Source: Unio delphinus | Lineage: Eukaryota; Mollusca; Bivalvia; Unionida; Unionidae | Length of the DNA stretch: 64,000 nucleotides | Direction: 5' to 3' | NCBI GenBank assembly: GCA_029339505.1 | Contig: JAQISU010000069.1 | Location: 7,982,501 to 8,046,500, forward strand | Shown here: positions 45,341-58,903 of the stretch, piece by piece | How the letters are laid out: the number at the start of each line of letters is the position of its first letter | How positions within the stretch are numbered: the stretch's first letter is position 1 | Notes under the pieces: generated by a model | Databases searched by the model: none | What the model was told of the DNA's origin: nothing | What the model saw: only the letters and a program-made list of their open reading frames with translations | Program-made: the position numbers and the translations under genes

Positions 45341-46965
45341 CATTTTATCTATATTCTGTTGCCTGTAGGTATAAACATTCAACAGAGTCGAAATAAATAT
45401 AATGTACTGTTTTTTCAGAATCAGAGATATGTTGACTGTTTGCTCATACCAGTTTATTAATAATGATACTGATTATAAATTTATTAAAACAAAATCGATT
45501 GATTGATTGTTTACTGTGATGGATTCCTTATAATTATTAATTTGCTTTTTGATTTTCAGAATATCTGTCATCGAGAAAGGTGGTAGTGCACAGGAGATAT
45601 TAAGATAACATGAAATTAAATGTTAAATTTGATCTGTAAAGCTCCACATCACTTGAGATCATCAAAGTTGACAAGAAAACCCGGAATTGTACAGAGTTAA
45701 ATGGAAGAAGAAAAAAAATGTCATGTACATTGAATAATGAAATACGAGATGAAAAAGCCTTTTCAAAAATATATTTTCATGTGACCTTTTATTATAAACA
45801 TAATATTACGTGGGTGACAAACGTTTGCATAGTGTTTGTCAGCAGATTCTTTCGAATCTTCAAGGGACATCAATTATTTAGGTATATAAGATGGTAGCTA
45901 TATCGGAAGTGGGGTCCACAGCAACCGAGTGCTTGTAGGCGTGTGCCTTTACCGATCAAAGCCATCTTACCTATGTCCTGGTGGTTTACACTCTAGCATT
46001 TGGCCTGTGTGCGTATATATAAAGCTTGCCTCGCATATGACCTTAGTTCTTAATGGTGGTTTGCCCAGATCCTCTTCTACAAGTCCGCCAATGCATGGAC
46101 CATGATGCGTTGAAAGAAACGTTTTGCCCAAACCACCACATATCAAAATGAAATTGTCCCCAGTTTTAATCTTTAACTAAGAGCAACTCATTGGGATATG
46201 TAATTGTTTTTACTTAAATAATTTGAATATGTATCTAAAGATTCAACATTTATTGGTTATATAGACAAATAATAGTTACATAATTTGATGAAAAGACCTT
46301 TTTATACCAGTTTGTATTTACTTAGAAAAACCGGTTATAATTTTCGGAATCAGTATTAACGATTTCGGATTTTGGTTGGAATACGTATCTTATAAAGATG
46401 CTTCTGTCAGAATAGGAGTGGCAAGCTGAGTTGCTTTCCGGGTACAAAACAAAATGGGCTATCGTTAAGTGACAAAGTTAGTAAATGGCGGGTTTAATTA
46501 GGGCAACAAGAATATGTTTTTATCAATTTAGCTGCACGACAGCTCCCCCATATGAATCACATCTCGTATCCCTCGAGACAAAAGCGTGCATGTTTAGATT
46601 AAATGTGAAGAGCGAGACATCTCAATTCCATTAGATGTCAATTTGCATTTTCCTATCAAGATATTTCCCAAGCGTCTGTACAAAAATAGCTGTCTTGTCA
46701 GATTCTGTAGAAGTCTTGTCAGGTTCTAGCGTTGCATATTGTTATTAATCTTTCTTAAACACTTAAACTTGTTTCTTTTCTGCGAATCACGGACTCGACT
46801 GTCAGTAAAACGGTCACACTCACCCGACAAAGTATATACATGATGATGACAATACTGTCATTATGAAAACTTTTCGTTTATTCTCTAGCGTGATACAAAG
46901 CTTTGTCAGGATTAGGTCTCATGGTAGTGAACGATATCATTATGTACTGTTTTGTGCTCTATTAA
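45341..46965. other. no gene recognised
   Basis: A weak hairpin spans 45889-45972 (AAGATGGTAGCTATATCGG against CCGATCAAAGCCATCTTA). Nothing else is supported. Confidence 0.4.
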
Positions 46966-46967
46966 AC

Positions 46968-47100
46968 ATGTATTGTGCTGTTCGGTATTAATACATCGAC
47001 TGTGTTGCTCGGTATTAATACATCGACTGTGTTGCTCGGTATTAATACATCTAATGGGTTGTTCAGCATTAATCCATGTACTATGTTGCTCAGAATTATT
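46968..47100. repeat. short minisatellite, 27-bp unit
   Basis: About five copies of GTTGCTCGGTATTAATACAT plus CGACTGT, degenerating to the right. Confidence 0.85.
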
Positions 47101-47260
47101 ACATATATTTCACTGTCAAAGTCGTTCGGTATTTCCATTCGAAAACCTCGTTCATATTACCGAAACTTTGGAATACAGTAACGTTTCATTACCGTAAATT
47201 GGTATTAACACGGTCACCGTATGCCTAGTGTGAGAGTGGTAATTTTAAAAGGACTTCTAG

Positions 47261-47351
<91 letters not shown>
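47261..47351. repeat. compound microsatellite C10(CT)n(CA)n(TA)n
   Basis: Same order of tracts as at 4289-4466. Confidence 0.97.
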
Positions 47352-47688
47352 TCCATTCCAGATATATGCTATACAGCTTTTATATGAACACATAATACTT
47401 AACAGTCCGTAAGATTTAGTCGTGATTTATCTCTAAACGCACTATGGCCGCTTAGCATACACACGACTTTGATTGGGATAAGTGGAGCGCTGAAGAGCCA
47501 CACATAAGCAGAAATCAAATATTTAGGCTTTTCTCTAAAACACAGACAAGGCAGCCATAAACTCAGCAGCATTTCTATATCGACTGGCGTATATTACTTG
47601 TGACACAATATTTACTGCCTGATGAAGACAGATTTATTTTCATTTTTAACTAATATTACGAAGCTTTGATGGGACTTGTATTCTCTTA

Positions 47689-48008
47689 GAGCTAGCAGTC
47701 TAACACTTTGAGCTAGCAATCAAACAATACGAGCTAGTAGTCTAACATTTAGAGCTAGTAGTCTAACATTTAGAGCTGGTAGTATAACATTAAGAGCTAG
47801 TAGTCTGACATTAAGAGCCAATAGTCTAACATTTATAGCTAGTAGTCTAACATTAAGAGCTGCTAGTCTAACATTTAGAGCTGGTAGTCTAACATTTAGA
47901 GCTAATAGTCTAACATTTGGATCTAATAGTCTAACATTTAGAGCTAGTAGTCTAACATTAAGAGCTAATAGTCTAACATTTATATCTAGTAGTCTAACAT
48001 TTAAAGCT
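47689..48008. repeat. minisatellite, 21-bp unit
   Basis: About 15 copies of AGAGCTAGTAGTCTAACATT(T) with scattered substitutions. Confidence 0.95.
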
Positions 48009-48248
48009 AACTGGCTGCCATTGTTATTTAGTGTTTTTCGTTAACAGTGGTTTGCCGTTTTTAATAGTTACATTTTAATACCGAGTGTATTGTTTTTCTG
48101 GGTGTGGTTTATCTTTAAAGTAGATCTTTTAGACTTGCGTAGATTCACCCAAATTTCTTCGCATAAGCAAATTTTCATAAAAACAAACACAAAGTACTTT
48201 GTACGTTTGTCTTTTAACGGATGTGTGCCTGTATATTCAAACAATGGT

Positions 48249-48398
<150 letters not shown>

Positions 48399-48499
48399 GG
48401 CGTCATTTCGAAAATTTTATATCTAATTAATAATAATCAATTTTTAGAACAGATTATATGTTTTTAGAAACAACATTAACATGTGTGAACGGAATGCAG

Positions 48500-49845
48500 A
48501 ATGGATGGCGATGGAAGGAAGGATGGGGGAGAGGTCGCAGGTTCGAACCCCTGCCGATTGATACCAGATTCGTATGATAGTAGGAAAGGCTTCGCTTGGC
48601 TCTCTGCATTAAAGGGTTAGTGATAGGAAATGATGTCAGGATAATATGACTGGATGGGACTTTATGCTATATCACTATACACTATGTCAGGATAATATGA
48701 CTGGATGGGACTTTATGCTGTATCACTATACACTATGTCAGGATAATATGACTGGATGGGACTTTATGCTGTATCACTATAAACTATGTCAGGATAATAT
48801 GACTGGATGGGACTTTATGCTATATCACTATACACTATGTCAGGATAATATGACTGGATGGGACTTTATGCTGTATCACTAAACACTATGTCAGGATAAT
48901 CTGACTGAATGGGACTTTATGCTATATCACTATACACTATGTCAGGATAATATGACTGGATGGGACTTTATGTTATATCACTATAAACTATGTCAGGATA
49001 ATATGACTGGATGGGACTTTATGCTATATCACTATACCCTATGTCAGTATAATATGACTGGATGGGACTTTATGCTGTACCACTAAACACTATGTCAGGA
49101 TAATATGACTGGATGGGACTTTATGCTATATCACTATAAACTATTTCAGGATAATATGACTGGATGGGACTTTATGCTATATCACTATACACTATGTCAG
49201 GATAATATGACTGGATGGGACTTTATGCTATATCACTATACCCTATGTCAGGATAATATGACTGGATGGGACTTTATGCTGTATCACTATACACTATGTC
49301 AGGATAATATGACTGGATGGGACTTTATGCTGTATGTCAGGATAATATGACTGGATGGGACTTTATGCTGTATCACTATACTCTATGTCAGGATAATATG
49401 ACTGGATGGGACTTTATGCTGTACCACTAAACACTATGTCAGGATAATATGACTGGATGGGACTTTATGCTGTATCACTATACACTATGTCAGGATAATA
49501 TGACTGGATGGGACTTTATGCTGTATCACTATACACTATGTCAGGATAATACGACTGTATGGGACTTTATGCTGTATCACTATACACTATGTGAAAATAA
49601 TATGACTGGATGGGACTTTATGCTGTATCACTAAACACTATGTCAGGATAATCTGACTGAATGGGACTTTATGCTATATCACTATACACTATGTCAGGAT
49701 AATATGACTGGATGGGACTTTATGCTATATCACTATACACTATTTCAGTATAATATGACTGGATGGGACTTTATGCTATATCACTATAAACTATTACACT
49801 TCAGACATCGTAGTGATATGACTGATCGATCTTTAAGGATAGGTT
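48500..49845 (+). mobile_element. family 1 SINE with internally amplified body
   Basis: The head has GTCGCAGGTTCGAACCCCTG (B box) and GCTTGGCTCTCTGCATTAAA, then the body phrase. A 50-bp slice of the body is repeated, and after the array the normal SINE 3' part resumes (CACTTCAGACATCGTAGTGA, TATGACTG). The array therefore lies within a single SINE copy. Confidence 0.7.
48640..49795. repeat. minisatellite, 50-bp unit, about 23 copies, SINE-derived
   Basis: The unit contains GTCAGGATAATATGACTGGA, then TGGGACTTTATGCTATATCA and CTATACACTAT, a segment of the family 1 SINE (compare 42175-42270). Copies differ at few sites (CTATA/CTGTA, ACAC/AAAC), and one copy near 49330 is truncated. Because 50 is not a multiple of three, three consecutive units are needed to restore phase; open frames here are spurious. 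Confidence 0.95.
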
Positions 49846-51202
49846 AAATATCAAAATCAGACATACACACATACCCACATGCAAATCCATAAATACAATC
49901 TTTAATATTATATTTTTCACCTGCCATCAATAGAAATTTAAATTTTATCTTAAACACCTACGTAGTCAAATGGTAAAAAAGGTCACATGTAGCTAAATAA
50001 AACTCGATTATGAAACGGATGAGGTGTAATAAATACTTTTTACTTAAATCTATATTTTAGTCTATATTTTAGTTGAATTGGGAAGACAAATGTTATTACT
50101 GTTTTTATTATCTGTGAGAATAATAACAATACTCAAAGGGACAAATCTAGTAGACCGATGACAGATCGCCTGATGAGGCAGAAAATATGTCACTTTAATG
50201 AGTGAGCTGTATCGATGTGCTGTGTCGCAGATCTCTAACATTGCTTACCGTTCCTGTCCATATTTACTTAGTGTGACGTTGCAAGATGGGTTATTCAAAC
50301 TTCAGTATCATTGTAAATTGGGACATAAATTTCCAGCAAAGAACTGGAAAATACATCTACTTTATATTCCATAAATTCATTGTTTGAATGGCGATCTCAC
50401 ATCAGTAACAAATGTTGAAAACAATGTTAAGAAAGTTAAACAATTCATCGGATTATGTGTGAAGCAAGCATTAACTCAATTGACAGGTGTGTGCTTAATT
50501 ACTTTTTCATGATTGTTTTGCAAACATTGCATCTCTTAGAGAACCATATTTGACTCTTCAAACGGTTGGGAGCTAGGTATGCATATCGCTTACCTGATAC
50601 ACGTTGTGATATTATTATGTCGTATTGTGTTTTTCAGATTACAGCTTACTGGCAATGTATCTTCCCTTATAAAATAAAAGGAAATTGCTTTAAGTAGTGA
50701 ATAACAGGAAATTTCATTTTTGGGGTGAACAATTTATAAATTCATTTAGGTAATTTATTTTTGCACTCTTTGTAAACAATGATTCCCTTTCTCTCTGCCT
50801 CTGTCACTGCCTCTGTCTCCCTCTTTGTCTCTCTTAGTCTCTATCTCTGAATATACATACATATATATAAGGGGACGTAAGAGATGTTACTGTTAAGGTT
50901 CCCAAGCGTCAAAATAATTTCTCTTCTACTTCACTGCACTAGTCATCCACTTGAATAGATATGGACAGTCAATTTATATTACGGCAAACCACTTGGATAA
51001 ACGTGGATAGTCGATTGATACACTTTAGGTCAAAAAGACACACAAATCAGCAATGATTAAGTGCAAGAAAATACGAAAACATTTAACAGCCTGCGAATTG
51101 TAGTTAGATATGTTGTTGCACCAAGTCTTATTGACGTATTAGAAAATGAGGTTTAAGATAAATAATGAAAATAACAAAAACAATAGCATATACACACACG
51201 TG

Positions 51203-51262
<60 letters not shown>

Positions 51263-51990
51263 AGAAAGATGGTTGTAATACTTACGGAAAATATGTGTGT
51301 CTGTGTTACAAAATGAAATATTTGGAAGGTTGAGTCAATTCAGCATTGAACGAAATTTCACTCGCTCAAGGCCAGTCACTTCCGACAATCGAATTCACTG
51401 TTATCAATACAATATATTGTTTCACAAATAAATACACATTGTCCCAAGAAATATTTAAAGATTGATATATTTTGTATAATTTCATTATAATACTATCAGA
51501 AATATGAATATTAATCCATAATGGTTAAATACTTAATACATACTGTCTAAGTTTCTTCAACGTTACATTTGGCACGGATTAATACGTTACATTTGGCACG
51601 GATTAATACGTTACATTTGGCACGGATTAATACGTTTACATGAGACTAATTTTTATACCATAAGGAAAGTATAAGACTATCACACTTATCTGGTCGTTAG
51701 ACAAGTCATCGCCATTTAAATACGTGATATTTTTAACTTTTGAAAATACATTGGGGGAATCTTGCTTTTCGATGCGGGTTAGCCTGTTGGGCTGGCATGA
51801 AAAGGAAGGTCATAATGCTAGCTCGAGACGCCGAAATTAAATAAAGAACAACAATTAACAAAAAGGCAACAATAAAAAACCAACATCAAAACACTTACAT
51901 CGATTATGTTTAGAAACAAACCGCATCATTGCCCATTACATAATAAGCAGAGAAGCCAAACTGTTTGATAATTGATCTTAATATTTCCTT
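49846..51990. other. no gene recognised; (AT)n at 51208-51260 and a 24-bp triplet repeat at 51558-51635
   Basis: The triplet repeat is CGTTACATTTGGCACGGATT plus AATA, three perfect copies. Otherwise unique AT-rich sequence. Confidence 0.45.
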
Positions 51991-51994
51991 AAAG

Positions 51995-52186
51995 GTACTA
52001 AGTATTGCCGGCCCTAATCTGTGTCGTGTAGCGTGTCCAGTATTGTTTAAACTTAACGAATCCTTGGTAATGTTCACACCGGAGAGCTTTCTCCAGTATT
52101 CGATACCGGTCAATGTTCCTATAGATATTACAGATTCCGGTAAACGGAGGGTGATATACCAAACAGAGAGATTTATTATTCCTTGA
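51995..52186 (+). other. possible terminal exon
   Basis: After TATTTCCTTAAAG (acceptor-like) a 63-codon frame opens (VLSIAGPNLCRVACPVLFKL, ... SGKRRVIYQTERFIIP) and ends at TGA. The composition is less AT-rich than the surroundings. I recognise no family, and a minus-strand frame also crosses the region. Confidence 0.22.
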
Positions 52187-52368
52187 TCACACGCTATAAC
52201 TTTTGATCAGTGCAGTTAGTAACGAAACATGTGGACGTTTTCTCCTGAATCAATACCATTACCAATTTGATCATACCATCTTAAAGGACAGGGTTGAAGT
52301 CAATAACTAGAGGTACATAACAAATGGGTTCATACACTCAAACCCACTGGATAGATATTAAGAGGCAC

Positions 52369-52468
<100 letters not shown>

Positions 52469-52754
52469 TAGTCTGGAATCTATAAACCCATCAGGTCAGT
52501 TAGGTATTATATTTGTTCTCAAGACAGTTGACAATTGATATCTGAAAACAATAAATCGTAATGGCGATTAACATTCCTTTCAGATACATGGGCCAGTTGT
52601 CTGGCCATAGCATTGTTAAAACATGTCCTAGTGGAGAGAACAAATGCAGAGTACAATACGAAAAGCAGAATAAACACCAATTTATCTTATCACATAAAGG
52701 TTTATTGTATAGTATTGATCCTTACCTACCATCCAGGCATGCTGAACATATGTC

Positions 52755-52998
52755 ACATTACCTTGAGAACGTAAAGGTAGGTAAAATAATCCAGACAACG
52801 TAAAGGTAGGTAAAGTTATCCAGACACCGTAAAGGTAGCTAAATAATCCAGACAACGTAAAGGTAGGTAAACTTATCCAGACAACGTATAGGTACGTAAA
52901 ATTATCCAGCGAATGTAAAGGTAGGTACAATTATCCAGACAACATAAAGGTAGGTACAATTATCCAGACAACGTAAAGCTAGGTACAATTATCCAGAC
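52755..52998. repeat. minisatellite, about 28-bp unit
   Basis: About eight copies of AACGTAAAGGTAGGTA with AAATTATCCAGAC, varying by 1-3-bp indels. Confidence 0.92.
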
Positions 52999-53720
52999 AA
53001 TTTCAGTGTTAATGTACCAGCAGTAATTGCCCACAACAGCAAATGAAGTCCGGTAATAAAGAACGAAACAAAATATTACAAAGCCGCATACAAACTCTGA
53101 AGGCATGTGTCCTAAACCTATACTACTCCAAACAAACAAGTTCAATGTAATGGAATCATTAAACGTCTGGTGTCAAATCTTTTCTAAATACATAAATTGC
53201 ATATTTTATTTCCCTTTGATTTGGGCTGGAACAAATATTCCAGTAAAATTATCCTAACTGTTTCTTGTTCGTGGCTGTGATATTAGTATTAGTGTTTTGT
53301 TCTTTTCTTCATCACATACATAATGAATTATTAGAGACTTAATATAATGTTACAAAACTGAATATTAAGAAAACAGATGGCGTTCATGCTCAACCTATTT
53401 GTTACTAGCAACTTGGTTGCCATTATCACTTCGCAGTTTAAACTGATATAGTGAAATATTTGAAATTATGTAGAGATATTTCCGATATATCAAAACGCAG
53501 CTCAAAGCTTCATTGTATGTTTATTTTCCATCTCTTTTGTTTCTGTTTTTTGTAAGTACTTTCACAGAAATTTACTTTTTCTCCTTTTTGACCTTCTCTA
53601 CTTGGCCCCTAATTCTAACAATGTTGTATTCTATTTACCGTTTGAACTGACATGATCGCACGCATCCAATGTTGATTATACGAATTTCTTATAAAGCGAT
53701 GCGATTAATATCTTTCTTAG

Positions 53721-53882
53721 GTCGGACCTATACGAAGCCCACGCCATTCAACAGAAGTACAACTTGATTGGTGTCTTGTTGACATTGAAGATGAAACACC
53801 AAACAGGCTTCTGAATATTGCTTTCTCTTCTCTATGTACATGTCAACTTTACAACAACCCTCCTATGAACTGCACTTCCTGA
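53721..53882 (+). other. possible terminal exon
   Basis: A pyrimidine-rich acceptor (ATATCTTTCTTAG) precedes a 53-codon frame (VQLDWCLVDIEDETPNRLLN, then IAFSSLCTCQLYNNPPMNCT) ending in TGA. Six Cys/Trp residues, an acidic patch and higher GC make it look coding. Family unknown. Confidence 0.3.
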
Positions 53883-54059
53883 GACACAGCCCTGTATTGA
53901 TAATTGTAAATTTGTGGAAGATTAATGTAATGAATAGAAACAATAATTATCGGAAAATAATAATTTATCCTAAAGTATTCTTAGCATAGTTCAAGTCAGC
54001 ATGGTTGGTCCTCAATCACTCAGCCCGCTTTGGCTTTCAACTCGAAGCAATAGAGAGCA

Positions 54060-54385
54060 AAGTTTATGTTTGTGTGATTTGGATTTTAACGTAGCATTAT
54101 CACTTTTTCAGTCATATCGCTACGGTGTTTGTGGTGTGACAGTTTATTTTGATGTCTAGCACTAGGGCATCATGCTGCAGACTTGCAGACTTTATCATGG
54201 CACCAGACCGGCCATCCCTAATATTAACCTTTAAAAACTGAGCGCCAAGCGAGACATCTGCTAGTTCCATTTTTATAAATCGTTGCCATGCTTCGGCCTG
54301 GGTTTGAACCCTCGACCCTTATTTCCCCACACCACCCGCGTTTCTGATGTGGACGCTTTAACAACTAGACCACCAGAGCGATCCA
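54060..54385 (-). mobile_element. tRNA-derived SINE, family 1, copy 4
   Basis: Minus-strand head with CTGGTGGTCTAGTTGTTAAA (A-box-like) and GAGGGTTCAAACCC (B box), then GGTCTGGTGCCATGATAAAG and the 3' part with TTTTTCAGTCATATCGCTAC on the plus strand. The body is diverged. Confidence 0.7.
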
Positions 54386-54601
54386 GAGAGCACAAAGTCA
54401 TGACCTGGAAAATATTTTTAAAAAATATAAATGACAACGATGCGAATCAAACATTTGGGATGCTTGATGTCTCTGTACATTTGAATTAGCTCAAATATAA
54501 AGCATGCAAGTGTGCATCCTTAAAGCACCGAAAATCCACATTTGTATCCGTGAGAAAGATTCTCATAAGAGAAATAACCTATATATAAATCTAACTTTCA
54601 G

Positions 54602-54752
54602 GCCTTATGTTCAGTATGACGACTTAAAAAGCAGCTATATCGAACTCTTCTCCAGGAATGTTGTTAAAACACATCCGTTTGACGTAGCAACCCACAGGGA
54701 GAGATTCAGAAATATTCATCTCAGATTAATGCATACACTGTACGCAATGTAA
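54602..54752 (+). other. possible terminal exon
   Basis: AATCTAACTTTCAG is a good acceptor. The frame then reads PYVQYDDLKSSYIELFSRNV, VKTHPFDVATHRERFRNIHL and so on for 49 codons to TAA. Unrecognised. Confidence 0.3.
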
Positions 54753-56579
54753 ATATTGCTTAAGTAGGCCATGTCCAAGTTTGGTCGTGATCATGAAATC
54801 ATGTATGTATGAATGTAACTCACAATTAACAAAACCGAATAAGATTATCAATTTATGTTTTCATCCATTGAGGATTTGTGTTGTCACTGTAAATGCCTTT
54901 CTCAAATGAAGTACACTGTAGCTAGAAGTACATTGTAGCTAGAAGTTCACTGTAGCTAACAGTGAATTAGAAAAGTTATTAACATTTAACAGGTTTCAAA
55001 AATCCTGGTCCATCAAATGATTATCTATAAAAAGGAAGCAGAATAAAGTGAAGTACACTTTTTTTAAACAAATTGTTTATTTGTCTATATCCTTGCATGA
55101 ACATTCCAATTTTATTTGCAACTCAGCAAACAAACAATTAAGAAAGGTACATATTAAAAAACACAAGCATACATATTTACGTAAATATTGCAAGTAGGTA
55201 TAAACAAAGCCACTAGAATATAACAGGTAATAATGACACATTTCAGTACACACATTAGATATACATATACAATACAACATCATTTGTACGAGAAGAATGA
55301 AAAGATAGCAATATCACTCATTTTAAATTATATCGACTCTCTTCGCAAACCAATTATGTATTGCATGATAGCCAAGTACTAGCAAATGTCAGCCTTATTA
55401 TTGGAAATCAAAGTATGTCTCCTAATGGATTCGTGCCCTATTTCATTCTAAAAGCACATTTTCCTTTTAAGGACGCGAGACCATGTAAGGTCAAATGGGT
55501 CAGTAAAAAACAGAAATAAGCTGTGCTGCTCATCTTGTCAAAATAAATTTGTTTCTGACTAAAACTGGTAATTTTGATTGGCCTCCATTCCCTTATTGGA
55601 TGTTTCTTTTTGAATAATTCCTTACTTGGATTTCAATACAACACCACAGAAATATCAGTTGACGTTAGACAGTTCAATAACCATTGTTTGCATCAGTGCT
55701 TGGCCAATATTAAAGTCTAATCGCAAATTGCAGAGACCCAGGTCTATCATTGTATAATGCATCGGCAGATCACGGGTGGGTGGGTGTAATTTGGTAGGAG
55801 TAATTAGTAGAACAAATTACATAGACTTTATGCTGCGACAGATCAGGAGTTATTTTAGACGTTGGAGTCGACTTATAGTGGAATATATACTGTAAGAAAC
55901 ATTGGTATTTTCATTTGAAGGGATTAAACTGCTTGCACAAGACCAAATACCCTCGTACCCCATACTGGGTTATACTTTTGTATTTGATCACGTTTGGGTC
56001 TTACTCATAATTAATTCAACAGCTGAAACGTTGGATTAAAATGGAATGTACAACACGTTTCATTTTTGTGATGACAAAATCAGTCGGATACTAACGGTAA
56101 ATGCTGCCCGGGGCAACGTTGAAGGCCTAAATGAGTTTTTGATACCCCGAGATTTATGAATAAATGAACATCAGGTTTTTTTATGATTGCCATACGGGCT
56201 TCGTACCGGTAAGACATCAACTCTCTTTGATATAAATGTAAAAATAATTCCACCTTTCGTTTCACAACTTTCATTATATATGCCCATGGAATGGCAAAGA
56301 CTCCAGCACCACCGATATAATTATTTATAATTAATTGTATAGTTTACAATCTTAATTACAATGAATTGATAACGATTGTTCCCGTTGGTTAATGTGATTA
56401 TTAGGTAGTGTTTGAAATTATTGTAACTCAGTACTGAAGACTTGATTCCTCTGTATAGACTATGTGGACTCCGTTTGTACTTTGCAGAGGTAATACTACA
56501 CAAAATAATGGCAACTGGAAATGGATCATATTATTCTATTGCTAAAACGGCAATTTTGTTCATATAATTTATTCTTTGT
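54753..56579. other. no gene recognised
   Basis: Unique AT-rich sequence without motif-bearing frames. Confidence 0.4.
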
Positions 56580-56581
56580 CC

Positions 56582-56699
<118 letters not shown>

Positions 56700-56899
56700 A
56701 TAACTCCATGGAAAACGAATGCAACACTTTATTATTAAAAGTAATTTATTTTCAAAGAAAAAGTTATTTTAGTCAAAAGTATTTTGTGGCATTCTATCTA
56801 GAATTCTTCAAATGTAATACATAGGTGAAATGTTCTATAAGTACGGTGTGTCAGATTTTTGAATCAGTTTATTGTCATATTTTCAAATTCATACACTTT

Positions 56900-57340
56900 C
56901 ATAGAAACAATACGGCGCACACTTTCATAGGGAACCATTATAGCACGCACTGTCGTAGGGAACCATTATAGCACGCACCGTCGTAGGGAACCATTATAGC
57001 ACGCACTGTCATAGGGAACCATTATAGCACACACTGTCATATGGAACCATTATAGCACACACTGTCATAGGGAACCATTATAGCACGCATTGTCATAGGG
57101 ATCCATTATAGTACACACTGTCATAGGGAGCCATTATAGCACACACTCATAGGGAACCATTAAAACACGCACTGTCATAGGGAACCAGTATAGCACGCAC
57201 TGTCATAGGGAACCATTATAGCACGCACTGTCATAGGGAACCATTATAGCACACACTGTCATATGGAACTATTATAACACGCACTGTCATAGGGATCCAT
57301 TATAGCACACACTGTCATAGGGATCCATTATAACACACAA
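56900..57340. repeat. minisatellite, 28-bp unit
   Basis: About 16 copies of CACTGTCATAGGGAACCATT plus ATAGCACG, with A/G and GAAC/GATC variants. Confidence 0.95.
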
Positions 57341-58500
57341 TGGTTAATTTTTGCTTAAGTTTAACGTTACATGTCATTAAAAACATGTAGGCTCACTCAT
57401 GGTAATGTTATTAACCACCGGTTAAATATGGACGAAATATGACACGCATATATATTGATGAATGTCTTTGAAACAAGATGAAGATGTTTTGTTTCTTCAT
57501 GTTTACATACTTTGAGACTAATTACATAGAGTAAAGGTTAAAGCATTACAGAAAGGAAAGGAATCAACCCATGAAAAAGAGATTTGAGCCTTTCATGGGA
57601 TGTGTTGTTTATACAAGTAGCTTATAGACCGGGTTTCAGACGGCTATTTATATTTACTGTAAACAGACAAACTGACGAACAATACTTTTACGCATTTTAT
57701 TGCAGTGCCGTTTACTAATTAGAAAATTTTGTCACAAAACAATTAAACCAGAAATATACATAAATGGTTACAAGCGACAGAATTACGCAAGAAGTAAGAT
57801 TAGGTTGTATAATGGATGATTGCAAAAGAGCGAAGGAGTGACAGATAAAGTGAGAGCAGGTGTGTAATACACTCGAGAAAGCGTTTTTATAGTACAGCTT
57901 GCAGTCATTCAATATATAAAAGGGAATACCTAACAGAAATACATTTCAGTCACCGATCTATATAAACGTATCGGAAAGTTTGAAAATATTGACAGATATA
58001 ATATCTAAATATTTCATCGAGGAATTGTTTCAGCTGAAAAAAATTCCTTTTTGTAGTTTAAGCGACAATATATATGATGACTGCTAAATAACAAAACGAT
58101 ATAATAACGCGAGAAAAATGTTATAAAAGCAGACGTCATGAAGAATGACCTGTTTTACATGTTCAATTTGTTCATGACTTACTAGAAGGGGGATATTTTA
58201 AAAGAATGATGAGTCAATCTTCCCAGGCTATCACGACACTGAAATCAAATCATGCGTTGTACATAACATTAACATAGAGACTGATATTCAACCCTCGAAC
58301 TCAATTAACTCAATTAACCGTGTCTATATTTATTCTTTACATAATTCGATGTATCTGACATATTTATAATTTGACTTTACAATGTGTATACAACATTAAA
58401 CAATGTTAATCCTTCAACAAGAGACACAGGGACTGGCACATGATCGAGACAAGTGGAGGGAACTGGTCAAATGTTCAGCAACACAGTGCCTCAACATATA
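57341..58500. other. no gene recognised
   Basis: No supported feature in this unique AT-rich stretch. Confidence 0.4.
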
Positions 58501-58504
58501 TATA

Positions 58505-58782
58505 CCACTCCGGTGGCCTGGTGCCTAGAGGGTCCGGCACGGATTCGGGAGGTCATGGGTTCGATTCACGGCTGAGTCATACCAAAGACTTGTACGAATG
58601 GTACTAACAGCTGCCTTTCTCGGCGCTCAGCATTAAGAGGTTACTGCTTGGACTGGTCGACCTAGTATCAGAATAATGACTGGGTGGGACATCATGCTAT
58701 ATTCTGTGGCATTATGCCCCAGTGCAAGACATTACTATAAATTGCCTCACTGCAGTCATCGTAGCGAAGTGACAAAAAAATG
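58505..58782 (+). mobile_element. tRNA-derived SINE, family 1, copy 3
   Basis: Head CCGGTGGCCTGGTGCCTAGA (A box), GGGTTCGATTC (B box, 58558-58568), GCGCTCAGCATTAAGAGGTT, GACTGGTCGACCTAGTATCA, the GACTGGGTGGGACATCATGC body, and a CATCGTAGCGAAGTGAC end running into (CA)n. Confidence 0.75.
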
Positions 58783-58783
58783 T

Positions 58784-58809
58784 ACACACACACACACATA
58801 CATAATTGT

Positions 58810-58855
<46 letters not shown>

Positions 58856-58903
58856 GTGTGTGTGCGTGTGTGCATGTGTGCACAATTATGTGTGTGTATG
58901 TGT
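58784..58903. repeat. long imperfect palindrome in the SINE tail
   Basis: (CA)n with ACATACATAATTGTGCACAC on the left is mirrored by GTGTGCACAATTATGTGTGT and (TG)n on the right, with TATATATG at the centre. It can fold into a hairpin of roughly 50-55 bp. Confidence 0.8.

Noticed and set aside
48640..49795. CRISPR-like array
   Set aside because: Units are contiguous 50-bp copies without unique spacers, in eukaryotic repeat-rich DNA. The same holds for the 11694 and 12164 arrays.
58505..58590. Possible tRNA gene
   Set aside because: A and B boxes are present, but no convincing acceptor-stem pairing was seen, and the SINE body follows immediately.
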